From NCBI GenBank assembly GCA_946411985.1, contig CAMKFY010000001.1:1-45677 (forward strand): a stretch of 45,677 nucleotides of DNA, given 5' to 3'. Shown one piece after another: positions 1-7,883 of the stretch (position 1 is the first letter of the stretch; every line of letters starts with the position of its first letter). This stretch comes from an uncultured Clostridiaceae bacterium (GTDB taxonomy: Bacteria; Bacillota; Clostridia; Oscillospirales; Ruminococcaceae). The notes under the pieces are model-generated. The model searched no databases. It saw only the letters and a program-made list of their open reading frames with translations, and had not been told where the DNA came from. The position numbers were made by a program, and so were the translations under genes.

Positions 1-321
1 ATCTGTTTTAATTCTCTTGGCTTAACAAGGTTAATATATAAGCTGCCAACAAATGTTTGTGAAGATTTTTTGAGCGAAGTTCTCGAAAGAGAAACAATAG
101 AAAAGCTAGATGAGGAACTAATTCGTACTATGAATTCGTTTTTTGAAAATAATCTTAACATTTCGGAAACTTCCAGAAAGCTTTTTATACATAGAAATAC
201 TCTTATTTATAGGCTAGATAAAATTAAAAGTTTAACCGGCCTAGACCTCAGAAATTTTGAAGAAGCCATAACATTTAAATTAGCCATAATGGTTCAAAAA
301 TATTTAGATTTTGCCAATTAA
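1..321 (+). CDS. PucR/CdaR-type transcriptional regulator, C-terminal part (5' end outside window)
   Basis: The frame is open from the first base to a TAA at 319-321, so only about the last 106 residues are present. They hold a helix-turn-helix of the HTH_30 type found at the C-terminus of PucR/CdaR regulators: the stretch NISETSRKLFIHRNTLIYRL is the typical DNA-binding helix pair, followed by a short C-terminal helix. A TTG at position 70 is an internal codon and not a convincing start, because the upstream sequence continues in frame and matches the family (LGLTRLIYKLP). The sensing domain lies outside the window, so the ligand cannot be inferred. It ends about 50 bases before ftsE and may be co-transcribed with it. 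Confidence 0.8.
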   Translation: MCFNSLGLTRLIYKLPTNVCEDFLSEVLERETIEKLDEELIRTMNSFFENNLNISETSRKLFIHRNTLIYRLDKIKSLTGLDLRNFEEAITFKLAIMVQKYLDFAN

Positions 322-371
322 AAGTAGTAATCCTGTTGGGTAAATTTTATAAGGAGAAAGTCATAACGTAT

Positions 372-1106
372 ATGGAAGATTATATGATATATATGGAGGA
401 TGTTTGTTTTGGTTACGACCCCTACAACGACGTTTTAAGAGATATAAACTTAAAGGTTAAGAAAGGTGAGTTTTTTTTCATAATTGGACGGTCTGGCTCT
501 GGCAAAAGTTCATTTTTTAAACTTTTGTCTCTCGAATATAGGCCTTCTTCGGGAAAATTAATAGTAAACGGACAGAATCTTGTTAGTTTGAGCAGAAAAA
601 AGGTGCCCTACTACAGGCGCAGTGTGGGCATGGTGTTTCAAGATTTTAGATTAATAAACAAGATGACTGTTTTTGACAACGTAGCTTTTGTTTTGAGAGT
701 TACAAACTATTCTAGTAGATATATAAAAAAACGTGTTCCAGATATATTAGATATGGTAAATCTTTCCGGCAAAGCAAACAAATACCCAACAGAGCTTTCT
801 GGAGGAGAACAACAACGAATTGCGATAGCAAGAGCGTTGGCAAGTAACCCACCTATTTTAATAGCAGACGAGCCTACAGGCAACATAGACCCTGTTATGT
901 CTTACCAGATAGTAAAATTATTAGTAGATTTGAATAAATATTTGGGGGTTACTGTAATTGTTATAACACACGAACATAACTTAGTTAAAGATTTTGGCAA
1001 GCGCGTTGTGCGCATAGAAGACAAAACCATAAAATTTGATGGAGTTATAAAACCTCAAAATGAAGCTGTTAAATTGCAAAATGAAATTAAAGAGGTAAAA
1101 GTATGA
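372..1106 (+). CDS. ftsE: Cell-division ABC transporter ATPase FtsE
   Basis: FtsE is the cytoplasmic ATPase that works with FtsX to activate peptidoglycan hydrolases at the division site or during elongation. All nucleotide-binding motifs are visible: Walker A GRSGSGKSS, signature LSGGEQQRIAIARAL, Walker B ILIADEPTGNID and the switch histidine in VITHEH. I chose ATG 372 (244 aa), with AAGGAG at 351-356 about 15 bases upstream; ATG 384 is also possible and fits the family N-terminus (MIYMEDVCFGY). A TTG at 336 has no ribosome-binding site. The stop overlaps the ftsX start by four bases (ATGA), which indicates translational coupling. The C-terminal tail is slightly longer than usual. Confidence 0.93.
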   Translation: MEDYMIYMEDVCFGYDPYNDVLRDINLKVKKGEFFFIIGRSGSGKSSFFKLLSLEYRPSSGKLIVNGQNLVSLSRKKVPYYRRSVGMVFQDFRLINKMTVFDNVAFVLRVTNYSSRYIKKRVPDILDMVNLSGKANKYPTELSGGEQQRIAIARALASNPPILIADEPTGNIDPVMSYQIVKLLVDLNKYLGVTVIVITHEHNLVKDFGKRVVRIEDKTIKFDGVIKPQNEAVKLQNEIKEVKV

Positions 1107-2038
1107 ATTTTAATAGTGTTAAATATCTGTTTTCAGAAGGCTTAAAAAACCTGCTAAACAATATATTCATGACACTAGCTTCAATAGGAGTGTTAACTGC
1201 GTGCCTTCTAATAGTAGGGTTTTCTGTTCTTTTAAAAGAAAATATAAAAAATATAATATCTTTTATGGGGCAGCAAGGAGCCATAGAGGTATTTTTAAAA
1301 GATGAAGCCACAAAAGAACAGATAGATGAACTATCTAACGCATTTAGGAACAACAGCAACGTTGAGTCTGTGAGTTTCACGTCTAAAGAACAGGCACTTT
1401 TAAACTACTCCGAAAGAATAAACAGAAATTCGGTTACAAAAGAATTTAAAAATTCTGTATCTGAATTGCTTAAGAAGAATAATATACTTCCCCCTTCTAT
1501 TTCTGTGCACGTAAAAAAAATAGAAAACATGGACGAAGTTCTACAGATAACAACAGACCAAAAATATAAAGATATTATATATAAAACTAATGTGCCCAAA
1601 GATTTCACAAATACTATTACAGAATTTAGTAACACAGCTGGAATTTTTAGCACTGTTTTAATAATAGCGTTAATAGCTGCTTCTTTGGTTATAATTTCAA
1701 ACACCATTAGGGCTACTGTGTTTACACGCAGAAGAGAAATAGCAATAATGAAACAGGTTGGGGCAACAGATAGCTTTGTGCGATTTCCTTTTTTTGTGGA
1801 AGGCGCTTCAATTGGGTTGATATCGGCTATTATTGCTTTTTGCCTAACTGGGCTTTTATATAAAACAATAGTTTTAATGCTAACAAAAACAAAATCTGGC
1901 TTTATAAATTCTATGTTTTCCACGCTAATTGGGTTTAGAGTTGTGAGCGTTAATATGGCTATTGGTTTTATATTAGGCGGCGTTGTAGCAGGCTCTATTG
2001 GCAGCTTAATAAGCCTTAGGAGATATTTAAAAATTTAA
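1103..2038 (+). CDS. ftsX: Cell-division permease-like protein FtsX
   Basis: FtsX is the membrane partner of FtsE and passes ATPase-driven motion to an extracellular murein hydrolase or its activator. The 311-aa product has the family layout: a short cytoplasmic N-terminus, a first membrane helix (about residues 20-42), an extracytoplasmic domain of roughly 120 residues, then three C-terminal membrane helices. The conserved FtsX segment after helix 2, FTRRREIAIMKQVGAT, is present. It overlaps ftsE by ATGA and is followed 32 bases later by a secreted M23 peptidase, its probable partner. Confidence 0.94.
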   Translation: MNFNSVKYLFSEGLKNLLNNIFMTLASIGVLTACLLIVGFSVLLKENIKNIISFMGQQGAIEVFLKDEATKEQIDELSNAFRNNSNVESVSFTSKEQALLNYSERINRNSVTKEFKNSVSELLKKNNILPPSISVHVKKIENMDEVLQITTDQKYKDIIYKTNVPKDFTNTITEFSNTAGIFSTVLIIALIAASLVIISNTIRATVFTRRREIAIMKQVGATDSFVRFPFFVEGASIGLISAIIAFCLTGLLYKTIVLMLTKTKSGFINSMFSTLIGFRVVSVNMAIGFILGGVVAGSIGSLISLRRYLKI

Positions 2039-2070
2039 ACATGATAATAAATAATACTGGAGGAGATTGC

Positions 2071-3474
2071 ATGAAAATAAATCTGAAAAAGTATATCGGT
2101 ATTTTTGTATCTTGTTCGCAGCTTATGCATGTGGCGATGCCTTTAAAAGTATATGCTAAAACGGTTAAAATAGCAGAAGAAGAACAGCGTGAAAAACAGA
2201 AAATAAATTCAAAAATAAGCTCTTTAAACGCAGAAAGCAAAGCACAAAATGAAAATCAAAAACAATTAAAAAAACAAATTTTGGATACTGAATCTAGAAT
2301 AAATAATTTAGAAAAAGAACGCGAGAAACTAAAAGAACAAAACAAACAATACGACGGAACAATAGATAAATCTGTATTTGAAATGGAAAACATTAAAAAA
2401 ACTATATACGCAATAAATAATAACGTAGAAAATTTAGAAAATGATAGCAAAAACTTGGAAGAAAATGTGAAATATATTGTACTGGAGAACTATACAGATA
2501 ATTCTAATAATTTTAACAACAATATGAATTTGCTTATGAACGCAGATAATATAAACGACTTTACCAAAAATGTGGAATATACTAAAAAGTGCACAGATTA
2601 TAGTAATAACGTTATTACTTCTTATTCCGATAATATTAAAAATTTAGAAACTCAAAAAAATTTAAAGATACAGCACTTTAATGAACTATCTAGAAAAGTT
2701 CAAGATATAGATAACAAAATAATTGAGTCTAACAAAACAATATCTAGAATATCTAGTTTGAATGAAGAGTTAAGCAAAAACGTGGAAAATTTGAACAAAA
2801 TGTTAAACGAAACCGAGTTGAGGTCGAAATTTATTGAAGAAAGCAAAAAGAAATGCGAAGCAATGCAAAAAAAAATAGAAGAAGAAAATAAAAAAGAAGA
2901 CCCAACATCAGCTATAATGCAAATTATTAATAATAAAGAGCAAGCTGCTTCTAAAACTAAACAAGAAAAAAACAATAACAGTAAAGAAGAAAAAATAAAA
3001 GATAAAAAGGGCAAACAAAAAGAAGGAAAATTAAACAAAAAAGAAAATGAAAAAAATGAAAACCAGAATGGAAAACAAAGTTTTGTTTGTCCGTTAAAGG
3101 GCAAATATAAATTTGAAAGAGGTTTTGTTCCAGGCGGCCATAAAGGGGCGGATTTGTCTACTTTCAATGAAAAAATATCTATTTACTCCGCAAAAGACGG
3201 AAAAGTTATACATATAGGAAATAACAAAACAAAAGGATTTAGAGGCTATGGCAACCATATTCTTATAGAACACTACGATAAAGACGGTAAACCACTTTTT
3301 ACAACATTGTATGCGCATTGTGATACCACCTTAGTTACGGTTGGCCAGAAAGTAACCGTAAACACTCAGATCGCAAAGGTTGGCAAAACTGGTGATGCTC
3401 AGGGAATACACCTGCATTTTGAAATTAGGTTTAAAGGCAAGCCAATAAACCCAGCTAAATATATTAAATTCTAA
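2071..3474 (+). CDS. Secreted coiled-coil M23 peptidase (EnvC/PcsB-like murein hydrolase)
   Basis: A 467-aa exported protein likely to be the FtsEX-controlled cell-wall hydrolase. In order: an N-terminal signal-like hydrophobic segment (about residues 7-30), a long Lys/Glu/Asn-rich coiled coil (about 35-290), a highly charged low-complexity linker (about 290-345), and a C-terminal LytM/M23 domain. The zinc-site residues are all visible: His and Asp in GHKGADLS, the first catalytic His in LYAHCD and the HxH motif in HLHFEI, so the domain should be catalytic rather than degenerate. ATG 2071 was chosen because GGAGGAG lies just upstream; an in-frame ATG at 2041 has no such site. The coiled-coil plus LytM layout next to ftsEX matches the EnvC/PcsB systems. 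Confidence 0.88.
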   Translation: MKINLKKYIGIFVSCSQLMHVAMPLKVYAKTVKIAEEEQREKQKINSKISSLNAESKAQNENQKQLKKQILDTESRINNLEKEREKLKEQNKQYDGTIDKSVFEMENIKKTIYAINNNVENLENDSKNLEENVKYIVLENYTDNSNNFNNNMNLLMNADNINDFTKNVEYTKKCTDYSNNVITSYSDNIKNLETQKNLKIQHFNELSRKVQDIDNKIIESNKTISRISSLNEELSKNVENLNKMLNETELRSKFIEESKKKCEAMQKKIEEENKKEDPTSAIMQIINNKEQAASKTKQEKNNNSKEEKIKDKKGKQKEGKLNKKENEKNENQNGKQSFVCPLKGKYKFERGFVPGGHKGADLSTFNEKISIYSAKDGKVIHIGNNKTKGFRGYGNHILIEHYDKDGKPLFTTLYAHCDTTLVTVGQKVTVNTQIAKVGKTGDAQGIHLHFEIRFKGKPINPAKYIKF

Positions 3475-3499
3475 GCTTTAAATATTTAAATATAATAAA

Positions 3500-3545
3500 A
3501 ACTTTAATAAGAGTTGCGTATTTCTTATTAAAGTTCTATTTTTTT
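3500..3545 (+). terminator. Rho-independent terminator after the ftsEX-M23 operon
   Basis: A perfect 13-bp inverted repeat, AACTTTAATAAGA at 3500-3512 and TCTTATTAAAGTT at 3523-3535, encloses a 10-base loop and is followed by CTATTTTTTT. It lies between the convergent M23 peptidase and nnr genes. The stem is AT-rich but long. An A-rich run on the left side means it may also serve nnr on the other strand. Confidence 0.8.
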
Positions 3546-3559
3546 ATATAAAGCAAAAA

Positions 3560-5053
3560 TTATAACACTTTATTAAAATTGGCTATTAACTTTGTGGCGT
3601 TTACTGTGTTATTTGTTTCTAATTTTTCCGCAACCAAAAACTCCGATACCTTACCGTGCATGTATACCGCATTTAATATTGCATGCTCTATATTCTTATG
3701 CTTAGCTATAAAAGCTGCTATAATGCCAGTTAACACGTCACCAGTGCCACCTTTAGAAAGCCCAGAATTGCCACTAGTGTTTACAATCTGTGTGCCAGAT
3801 GGGGTAGATATTACTGTGTTTGGCCCTTTTAAAACTATATATGCGCCCCAATCTACAGCCTTAATTTTAGATATAGAAAACCTGTTATTTTCTATATATT
3901 CAACACTGCAATTGCAAAGCCGAGCCATTTCCGCAGCATGCGGTGTAAGCACTGTAGGAAATTTCCTGTTTTTTATAGCATTTAAAAGCTCAGCGTCTAG
4001 AAAATATAAAGCATCTGCATCAAGCACAATAGGCACATTTAAACTAATAGCCTTTTTAACAACAGCTCTAGTAACATCTTTCCTGCCAAGCCCCGGCCCG
4101 CACGCTAAAACGTCTATATTTTTACACATATTAAAATCTGTTAAAACTCCAAACTCCTCACAACAATCTATATATGTGGCCTCAAACACATTATTTATAA
4201 CGTGAGCGCGCACAAATTCTGGCGTTGCAACGAAAACAAGGCCAGCGCCAGCTTCAAAACAAGATTTGGTAGCTAATATTAAAGCGCCAACCATATTTTT
4301 ACTGCCGCCCACAATTAATATTTTGCCTTCCATGCTTTTATTAGTGTTTAATTTGCGTTTTGGAAAGGTATTTTTAAAATTAGAATAACCCCATAACCGC
4401 TTCACGTTGCCTATTTCAGATTTGTTTAACACTATGCCAGCGTCAATTAAAAATATCTGCCCATAATTTAACCGTGCAGGATATAAAAATGCGCTATCTT
4501 TAAAAAACGAAACTGTTAGTGTATAATCTGCTTTAACAGCCACATTGCATGGTATATTACTATCACAATACACGCCACTTGGTATATCCAACGAAAACAC
4601 TTTAGCGTTGGAGTTGTTTATTTTTAATATAACATCACTAAAATTAGCACACATATCTCCTCTAAAACCAATACCAAATATAGCATCTATTATAACGTCT
4701 ACATTAAAAAAACTAAAATCTATATTATCATAACTAAAAACACTATAACCGAGATTTTTATATATTTTAAAATTGTTATAAGCTGCGTTTTTATAGCCGT
4801 TAGCGTCCCCAACCACAACAACATTAACGTTAAAACCCAATTGCTTTAGCCGCCTAGCCACAACAAACCCATCGCCACCATTATTGCCAACCCCACAAAA
4901 CACTGTTACACTGCTGCTATTTGGCATTAGTTTTACTATTTCATCTGCCATCTTCTGCCCAGCGTTTTCCATAAGAATAGCTTCATCTATTCCAATAACT
5001 TCTGTGGTATACCTGTCACTGCTATACATCTGCTCTTTATTAACTATATACAT
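3560..5053 (-). CDS. nnr: Bifunctional NAD(P)HX epimerase / ADP-dependent NAD(P)HX dehydratase
   Basis: This enzyme repairs hydrated NADH/NADPH: the N-terminal YjeF_N domain interconverts the epimers of NAD(P)HX and the C-terminal kinase-like domain dehydrates the S form using ADP. The 497-aa length matches the two-domain fusion. The N-terminal half has the signature GNNGGDGFVVARRL; the C-terminal half has TPHAAEMARL and the nucleotide-binding SGNSGLSKGGTGDVLTG. The ATG at 5053 is preceded by a GGTGG-type ribosome-binding site. It converges on the M23 gene and lies downstream of the broken AlbA_2 gene, separated from it by a terminator-like hairpin. Confidence 0.95.
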   Translation of the reverse strand: MYIVNKEQMYSSDRYTTEVIGIDEAILMENAGQKMADEIVKLMPNSSSVTVFCGVGNNGGDGFVVARRLKQLGFNVNVVVVGDANGYKNAAYNNFKIYKNLGYSVFSYDNIDFSFFNVDVIIDAIFGIGFRGDMCANFSDVILKINNSNAKVFSLDIPSGVYCDSNIPCNVAVKADYTLTVSFFKDSAFLYPARLNYGQIFLIDAGIVLNKSEIGNVKRLWGYSNFKNTFPKRKLNTNKSMEGKILIVGGSKNMVGALILATKSCFEAGAGLVFVATPEFVRAHVINNVFEATYIDCCEEFGVLTDFNMCKNIDVLACGPGLGRKDVTRAVVKKAISLNVPIVLDADALYFLDAELLNAIKNRKFPTVLTPHAAEMARLCNCSVEYIENNRFSISKIKAVDWGAYIVLKGPNTVISTPSGTQIVNTSGNSGLSKGGTGDVLTGIIAAFIAKHKNIEHAILNAVYMHGKVSEFLVAEKLETNNTVNATKLIANFNKVL

Positions 5054-5063
5054 ATAACACCAC

Positions 5064-5102
5064 CTATAAAAAATTAAAGCGCCTAACTAAACTAAAAGGC
5101 GC
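5064..5102 (-). terminator. Rho-independent terminator downstream of the AlbA_2 gene
   Basis: On the minus strand GCGCCT (5102-5097) pairs with AGGCGC (5084-5079) around a 12-base loop and is followed by TTTAATTTTTT. This GC-rich six-base stem stands out in such an AT-rich region. It lies between the end of the AlbA_2 gene and the start of nnr, so nnr probably has its own promoter or depends on read-through. Confidence 0.7.
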
Positions 5103-5134
5103 AATATATAAAGCATAAAACCATATCTACAACT

Positions 5135-5704
5135 CTAACCATCTACTTTTTTAGCAAGCTTATAGGCAATAAACGATGAAATAATAGAAATCTCATTCCT
5201 CACCCGCTTTTCTGCGAAATCACAAATACCTCTTTTAATATCACGTTGAAAACGCAAAATACTTCTCTCACATATAGAATAAAAAGCACTCCTCTCTTTA
5301 TCATTATGTAAACCATAAAGATAAACACTAAGACTAAAACACCTAAACATTAAATCACCAAAATCTAAGTTGAGCAAATCTTCAATTATTCCGCGCATTA
5401 ACAGAAATAATTTATAATCATCATTATACTTTTTCAAAGATAAAATGCAAAATAAAGAAAATATATTCCAACAAACTAATTGACTAGTATAAAAAATCTC
5501 ATCACTATCTTTTGCATTATCAATATAACGTTCTTTATCTTCATCAGAATTAAATTTAACTTTTTCTAAAAAATTGCGAAACATCCCCTCAATATTAAAT
5601 TCCATTTCTTTAAAAGGAACATCCATAGGCAATTTTCCTTCAACGAAATTTTTTATACATTTTTTTAATTCAACAGGTGCTTTGCGAACAAAATCCGAAT
5701 TCAT
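5135..5704 (-). CDS. C-terminal fragment of the frameshifted AlbA_2 gene
   Basis: The ATG at 5704 would give 189 aa, but the same frame stays open upstream to 5923 with natural-looking protein (GSNLSFALIRDRDADAQFF), so this is the C-terminal portion of the interrupted gene. It is helical and charged, with no motif I recognise. No Shine-Dalgarno sequence precedes ATG 5704, which argues against independent translation. Confidence 0.5.
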   Translation of the reverse strand: MNSDFVRKAPVELKKCIKNFVEGKLPMDVPFKEMEFNIEGMFRNFLEKVKFNSDEDKERYIDNAKDSDEIFYTSQLVCWNIFSLFCILSLKKYNDDYKLFLLMRGIIEDLLNLDFGDLMFRCFSLSVYLYGLHNDKERSAFYSICERSILRFQRDIKRGICDFAEKRVRNEISIISSFIAYKLAKKVDG

Positions 5705-5898
5705 TATACGGCAATAAGCACCTAATAAAACGCCTTTATCTATATTTTCTCTTAAATGTGAAATTAATTTATCAACATCATCAAAATATTCTTCATATTC
5801 TTCACCTTTACGTTCACGAAAAAATTTACGAATAGCTTCACAATTATCTTTCTCAAAAAATTGCGCGTCTGCGTCCCTATCCCTTATAAGAGCAAAAC

Positions 5899-6516
5899 TT
5901 AAATTACTGCCAAAAAAGCAGGTTTATAACTTTTTAATAATGGCGGTATAAAAATAAAAGCACAAAGTTTACCAGAAACTTTATAAGAATCAATAAAAAA
6001 AGAATCTCCAACAACAGAAAATTCAGTTCCTGCATCACGTATCCTACGAATATGAAATTTTCGAAATTCTTTTATTTCACTTATTTTTCCTTTACCTAAA
6101 AGCATACCAATTTCCTTTTCCGAAAAGTTCCCACTAACATAACTAATAAAACATTTATTACGTAATCTGCCAACAACTTCATTTGCAAACTCATTAAAAT
6201 GCACATCGTTTTTAAAACCAACTGGTATGTAATATTTAATACCATCATCACCTGAACGCTCTTTAAAGCCACAACATATTAACCCGCCATCTGCGTTTAA
6301 CATAGCTACAATAGTTTTACATAAATCTTTATAATCTTTAACATTACCATTTTTTGCACTATCAGATATCTCCTTAAACTCCAAATAATATCCTTCACAA
6401 CAAGTGCTTTCAGATTTAATCTCTGATTCAGCAAGGTTTAATTTTTTAATAATCTCTCCTAAACATCTTGATTTTGCATCAAACTTATCATCATGCGCCA
6501 TCATTTCATTCATCAT
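5899..6516 (-). CDS. Middle fragment of the frameshifted gene: AlbA_2 (Schlafen-type) domain
   Basis: As it stands this frame could encode 205 aa from ATG 6516, but the first residues (MMNEMMAHDDK) look like internal sequence and have no good ribosome-binding site. It carries the AlbA_2 (divergent AAA_4) fold signature: CCEGYYLEFKE, then a helix ending in MLNADGGLICCGFKER. In this family that module usually accompanies transcription regulators, toxin-antitoxin-like or defence-related proteins. The fragment ends with PAFLAVI, where the natural continuation is in another frame. No partner gene is visible, so its role is unknown. Confidence 0.55.
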   Translation of the reverse strand: MMNEMMAHDDKFDAKSRCLGEIIKKLNLAESEIKSESTCCEGYYLEFKEISDSAKNGNVKDYKDLCKTIVAMLNADGGLICCGFKERSGDDGIKYYIPVGFKNDVHFNEFANEVVGRLRNKCFISYVSGNFSEKEIGMLLGKGKISEIKEFRKFHIRRIRDAGTEFSVVGDSFFIDSYKVSGKLCAFIFIPPLLKSYKPAFLAVI

Positions 6517-6693
6517 TTTATTCGATAACTTAAGATTAACGTCTGTTGGTGATCCTAATTTTTTAAAAAAGATTCTTCATTTTTTTCTGTCATTATAAAT
6601 AAACGTCCTCCATTTAGTAATTTTAATAAATCTAGACGTCGTTGATATGTTAAGGGCGCCTTTTAAGAATAACTATTTTAATAATAGCAAAAA

Positions 6694-7839
6694 CTATTCA
6701 AACATACTTTTAAGCTTATCAAAAAAACCTCTTCTTGCCTTATAATTCTTTTCGCTCAATATCTTATCTAGTTCCACAACCTTTTCCTTTTGAGCAGCTG
6801 TTAAATTACGCGGCACCTCCACAGTTGTTGTTATTAGCATATCTCCTTTGCCATACGAATTTAACTTCTTAACACCTTTGCCTCTTAGCCTAAATGTTGT
6901 GCCTGGTTGCGTGCCTTCAGGTATATTATATTTCACCTTGCCTTCAATTGTGGGCACAACAACCTCAGCTCCGTTAACAGCTTGTGCGTAGGTTATTGGT
7001 ATTTCACACAGTATATTGTAGCCTTCCCTCCTAAATATTGGGTCGGGCCTTACGGTTACAGCAATATTTAAATCGCCACTATAACCGCCATTCTCCCCAA
7101 CATTTCCCTCACCAGACACCTTTAACGTTTGCCCATCATCTATGCCTGCAGGAATATTAATTCTTATTTTTTTAGATATAGCCTTTGTGCCACTGCCACC
7201 GCAGCTAGAACAAGGAGTAGATATTATTTTGCCTTTGCCCCTACAACGTGGGCAACCGCTTATAGAAGACATAAAACCTAAAGGAGTACGGTGACTAACC
7301 TTCACCTGGCCTGTGCCATTACAATTTGGGCATTTCTGAGGAGCAGAGCCAGACGCAGCGCCAGACCCACCACAAACATCACACCTGCCCATTTTCTTAA
7401 CATCTATTTCTTTGCTAACGCCAAGGCACGCCTCTAAAAAAGATATAGTAACCCCTATGTAGGCATCTTGACCTTTTGCTGGGCGATTAGCGGCAGCGCC
7501 CCTATTAAATCCAGAAAAGCCACCGCCAAACATACTGCCAAATATATCGCCAAGATCTATATCACCAAAACCACCAAAGCCACTTCCGCCAGAAGAAGAC
7601 GAATAGGAAGAATCCACCCCAGCATGGCCAAATCTGTCGTAGTTAGCACGCTTTTGTTTATCTGTTAACACTTCGTAAGCTTCGCTTATTTCTTTAAATT
7701 TAGTTTCGGCTTCCTTATCGTTGGGATGCAAATCTGGGTGGTATAACTTCGCCATTTTCCTATAAGCTTTTTTTATATCACTTTCAGAAGCGCCTCTTTC
7801 CACGCCCAGCACTTCATAATAATCTCGTTTTCCCGACAA
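6694..7839 (-). CDS. dnaJ: Chaperone DnaJ (Hsp40)
   Basis: DnaJ delivers unfolded clients to DnaK and stimulates its ATPase. The 381-aa protein has every type I feature in order: an N-terminal J domain with the HPD motif (YHPDLHPND, about residue 35), a Gly/Phe-rich linker with GFGGFGD-type repeats (about 75-115), four intact CxxCxGxG zinc-binding repeats (CDVCGGSG, CPNCNGTG, CPRCRGKG, CSSCGGSG), and the C-terminal substrate-binding domain. It is the last gene of the hrcA-grpE-dnaK-dnaJ operon, 44 bases after dnaK, and has a Shine-Dalgarno sequence (GGAGG) ahead of the ATG at 7839. Confidence 0.97.
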   Translation of the reverse strand: MSGKRDYYEVLGVERGASESDIKKAYRKMAKLYHPDLHPNDKEAETKFKEISEAYEVLTDKQKRANYDRFGHAGVDSSYSSSSGGSGFGGFGDIDLGDIFGSMFGGGFSGFNRGAAANRPAKGQDAYIGVTISFLEACLGVSKEIDVKKMGRCDVCGGSGAASGSAPQKCPNCNGTGQVKVSHRTPLGFMSSISGCPRCRGKGKIISTPCSSCGGSGTKAISKKIRINIPAGIDDGQTLKVSGEGNVGENGGYSGDLNIAVTVRPDPIFRREGYNILCEIPITYAQAVNGAEVVVPTIEGKVKYNIPEGTQPGTTFRLRGKGVKKLNSYGKGDMLITTTVEVPRNLTAAQKEKVVELDKILSEKNYKARRGFFDKLKSMFE

Positions 7840-7883
7840 AATATAACTCCTCCAAATATTTTAAAATAACCAAAATTTAAATA

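Larger units (their letters stand above)
5135..6593 (-). pseudogene. AlbA_2/Schlafen-like DNA-binding-domain protein, interrupted by two single-base frameshifts
   Basis: Three minus-strand frames join into one 486-residue protein if one base is added at each of two homopolymer sites. The start is ATG 6593 with GGAGG about 12 bases upstream. It runs only 12 codons to a TAG (6557-6555) just after a T6A6 tract (6559-6570 on the plus strand). One extra base there continues it as SFLKKLGSPTDVNLKLSNK into the 5899-6516 frame. That frame stops at 5901-5899 just past an A6 run (plus strand 5912-5917). One extra base there continues it as PAFFGSNLSFALIRDRDA into the 5135 frame. The AlbA_2 signature YLEFKE plus LNADGGLICCG lies near residues 68-105. 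Sequencing error, recent decay or transcriptional slippage could each explain it. Confidence 0.75.

Noticed and set aside
336..371. TTG 336 as the ftsE start
   Set aside because: It has no Shine-Dalgarno sequence and would add 12 residues not seen in the family; the AAGGAG at 351-356 lies downstream of it.
6650..6670. GGCGCC-centred inverted repeat between dnaJ and the AlbA_2 gene
   Set aside because: The arms (TTAAGG / CCTTTTAA) are imperfect and no U-tract follows on the minus strand, so I could not support a dnaJ terminator.
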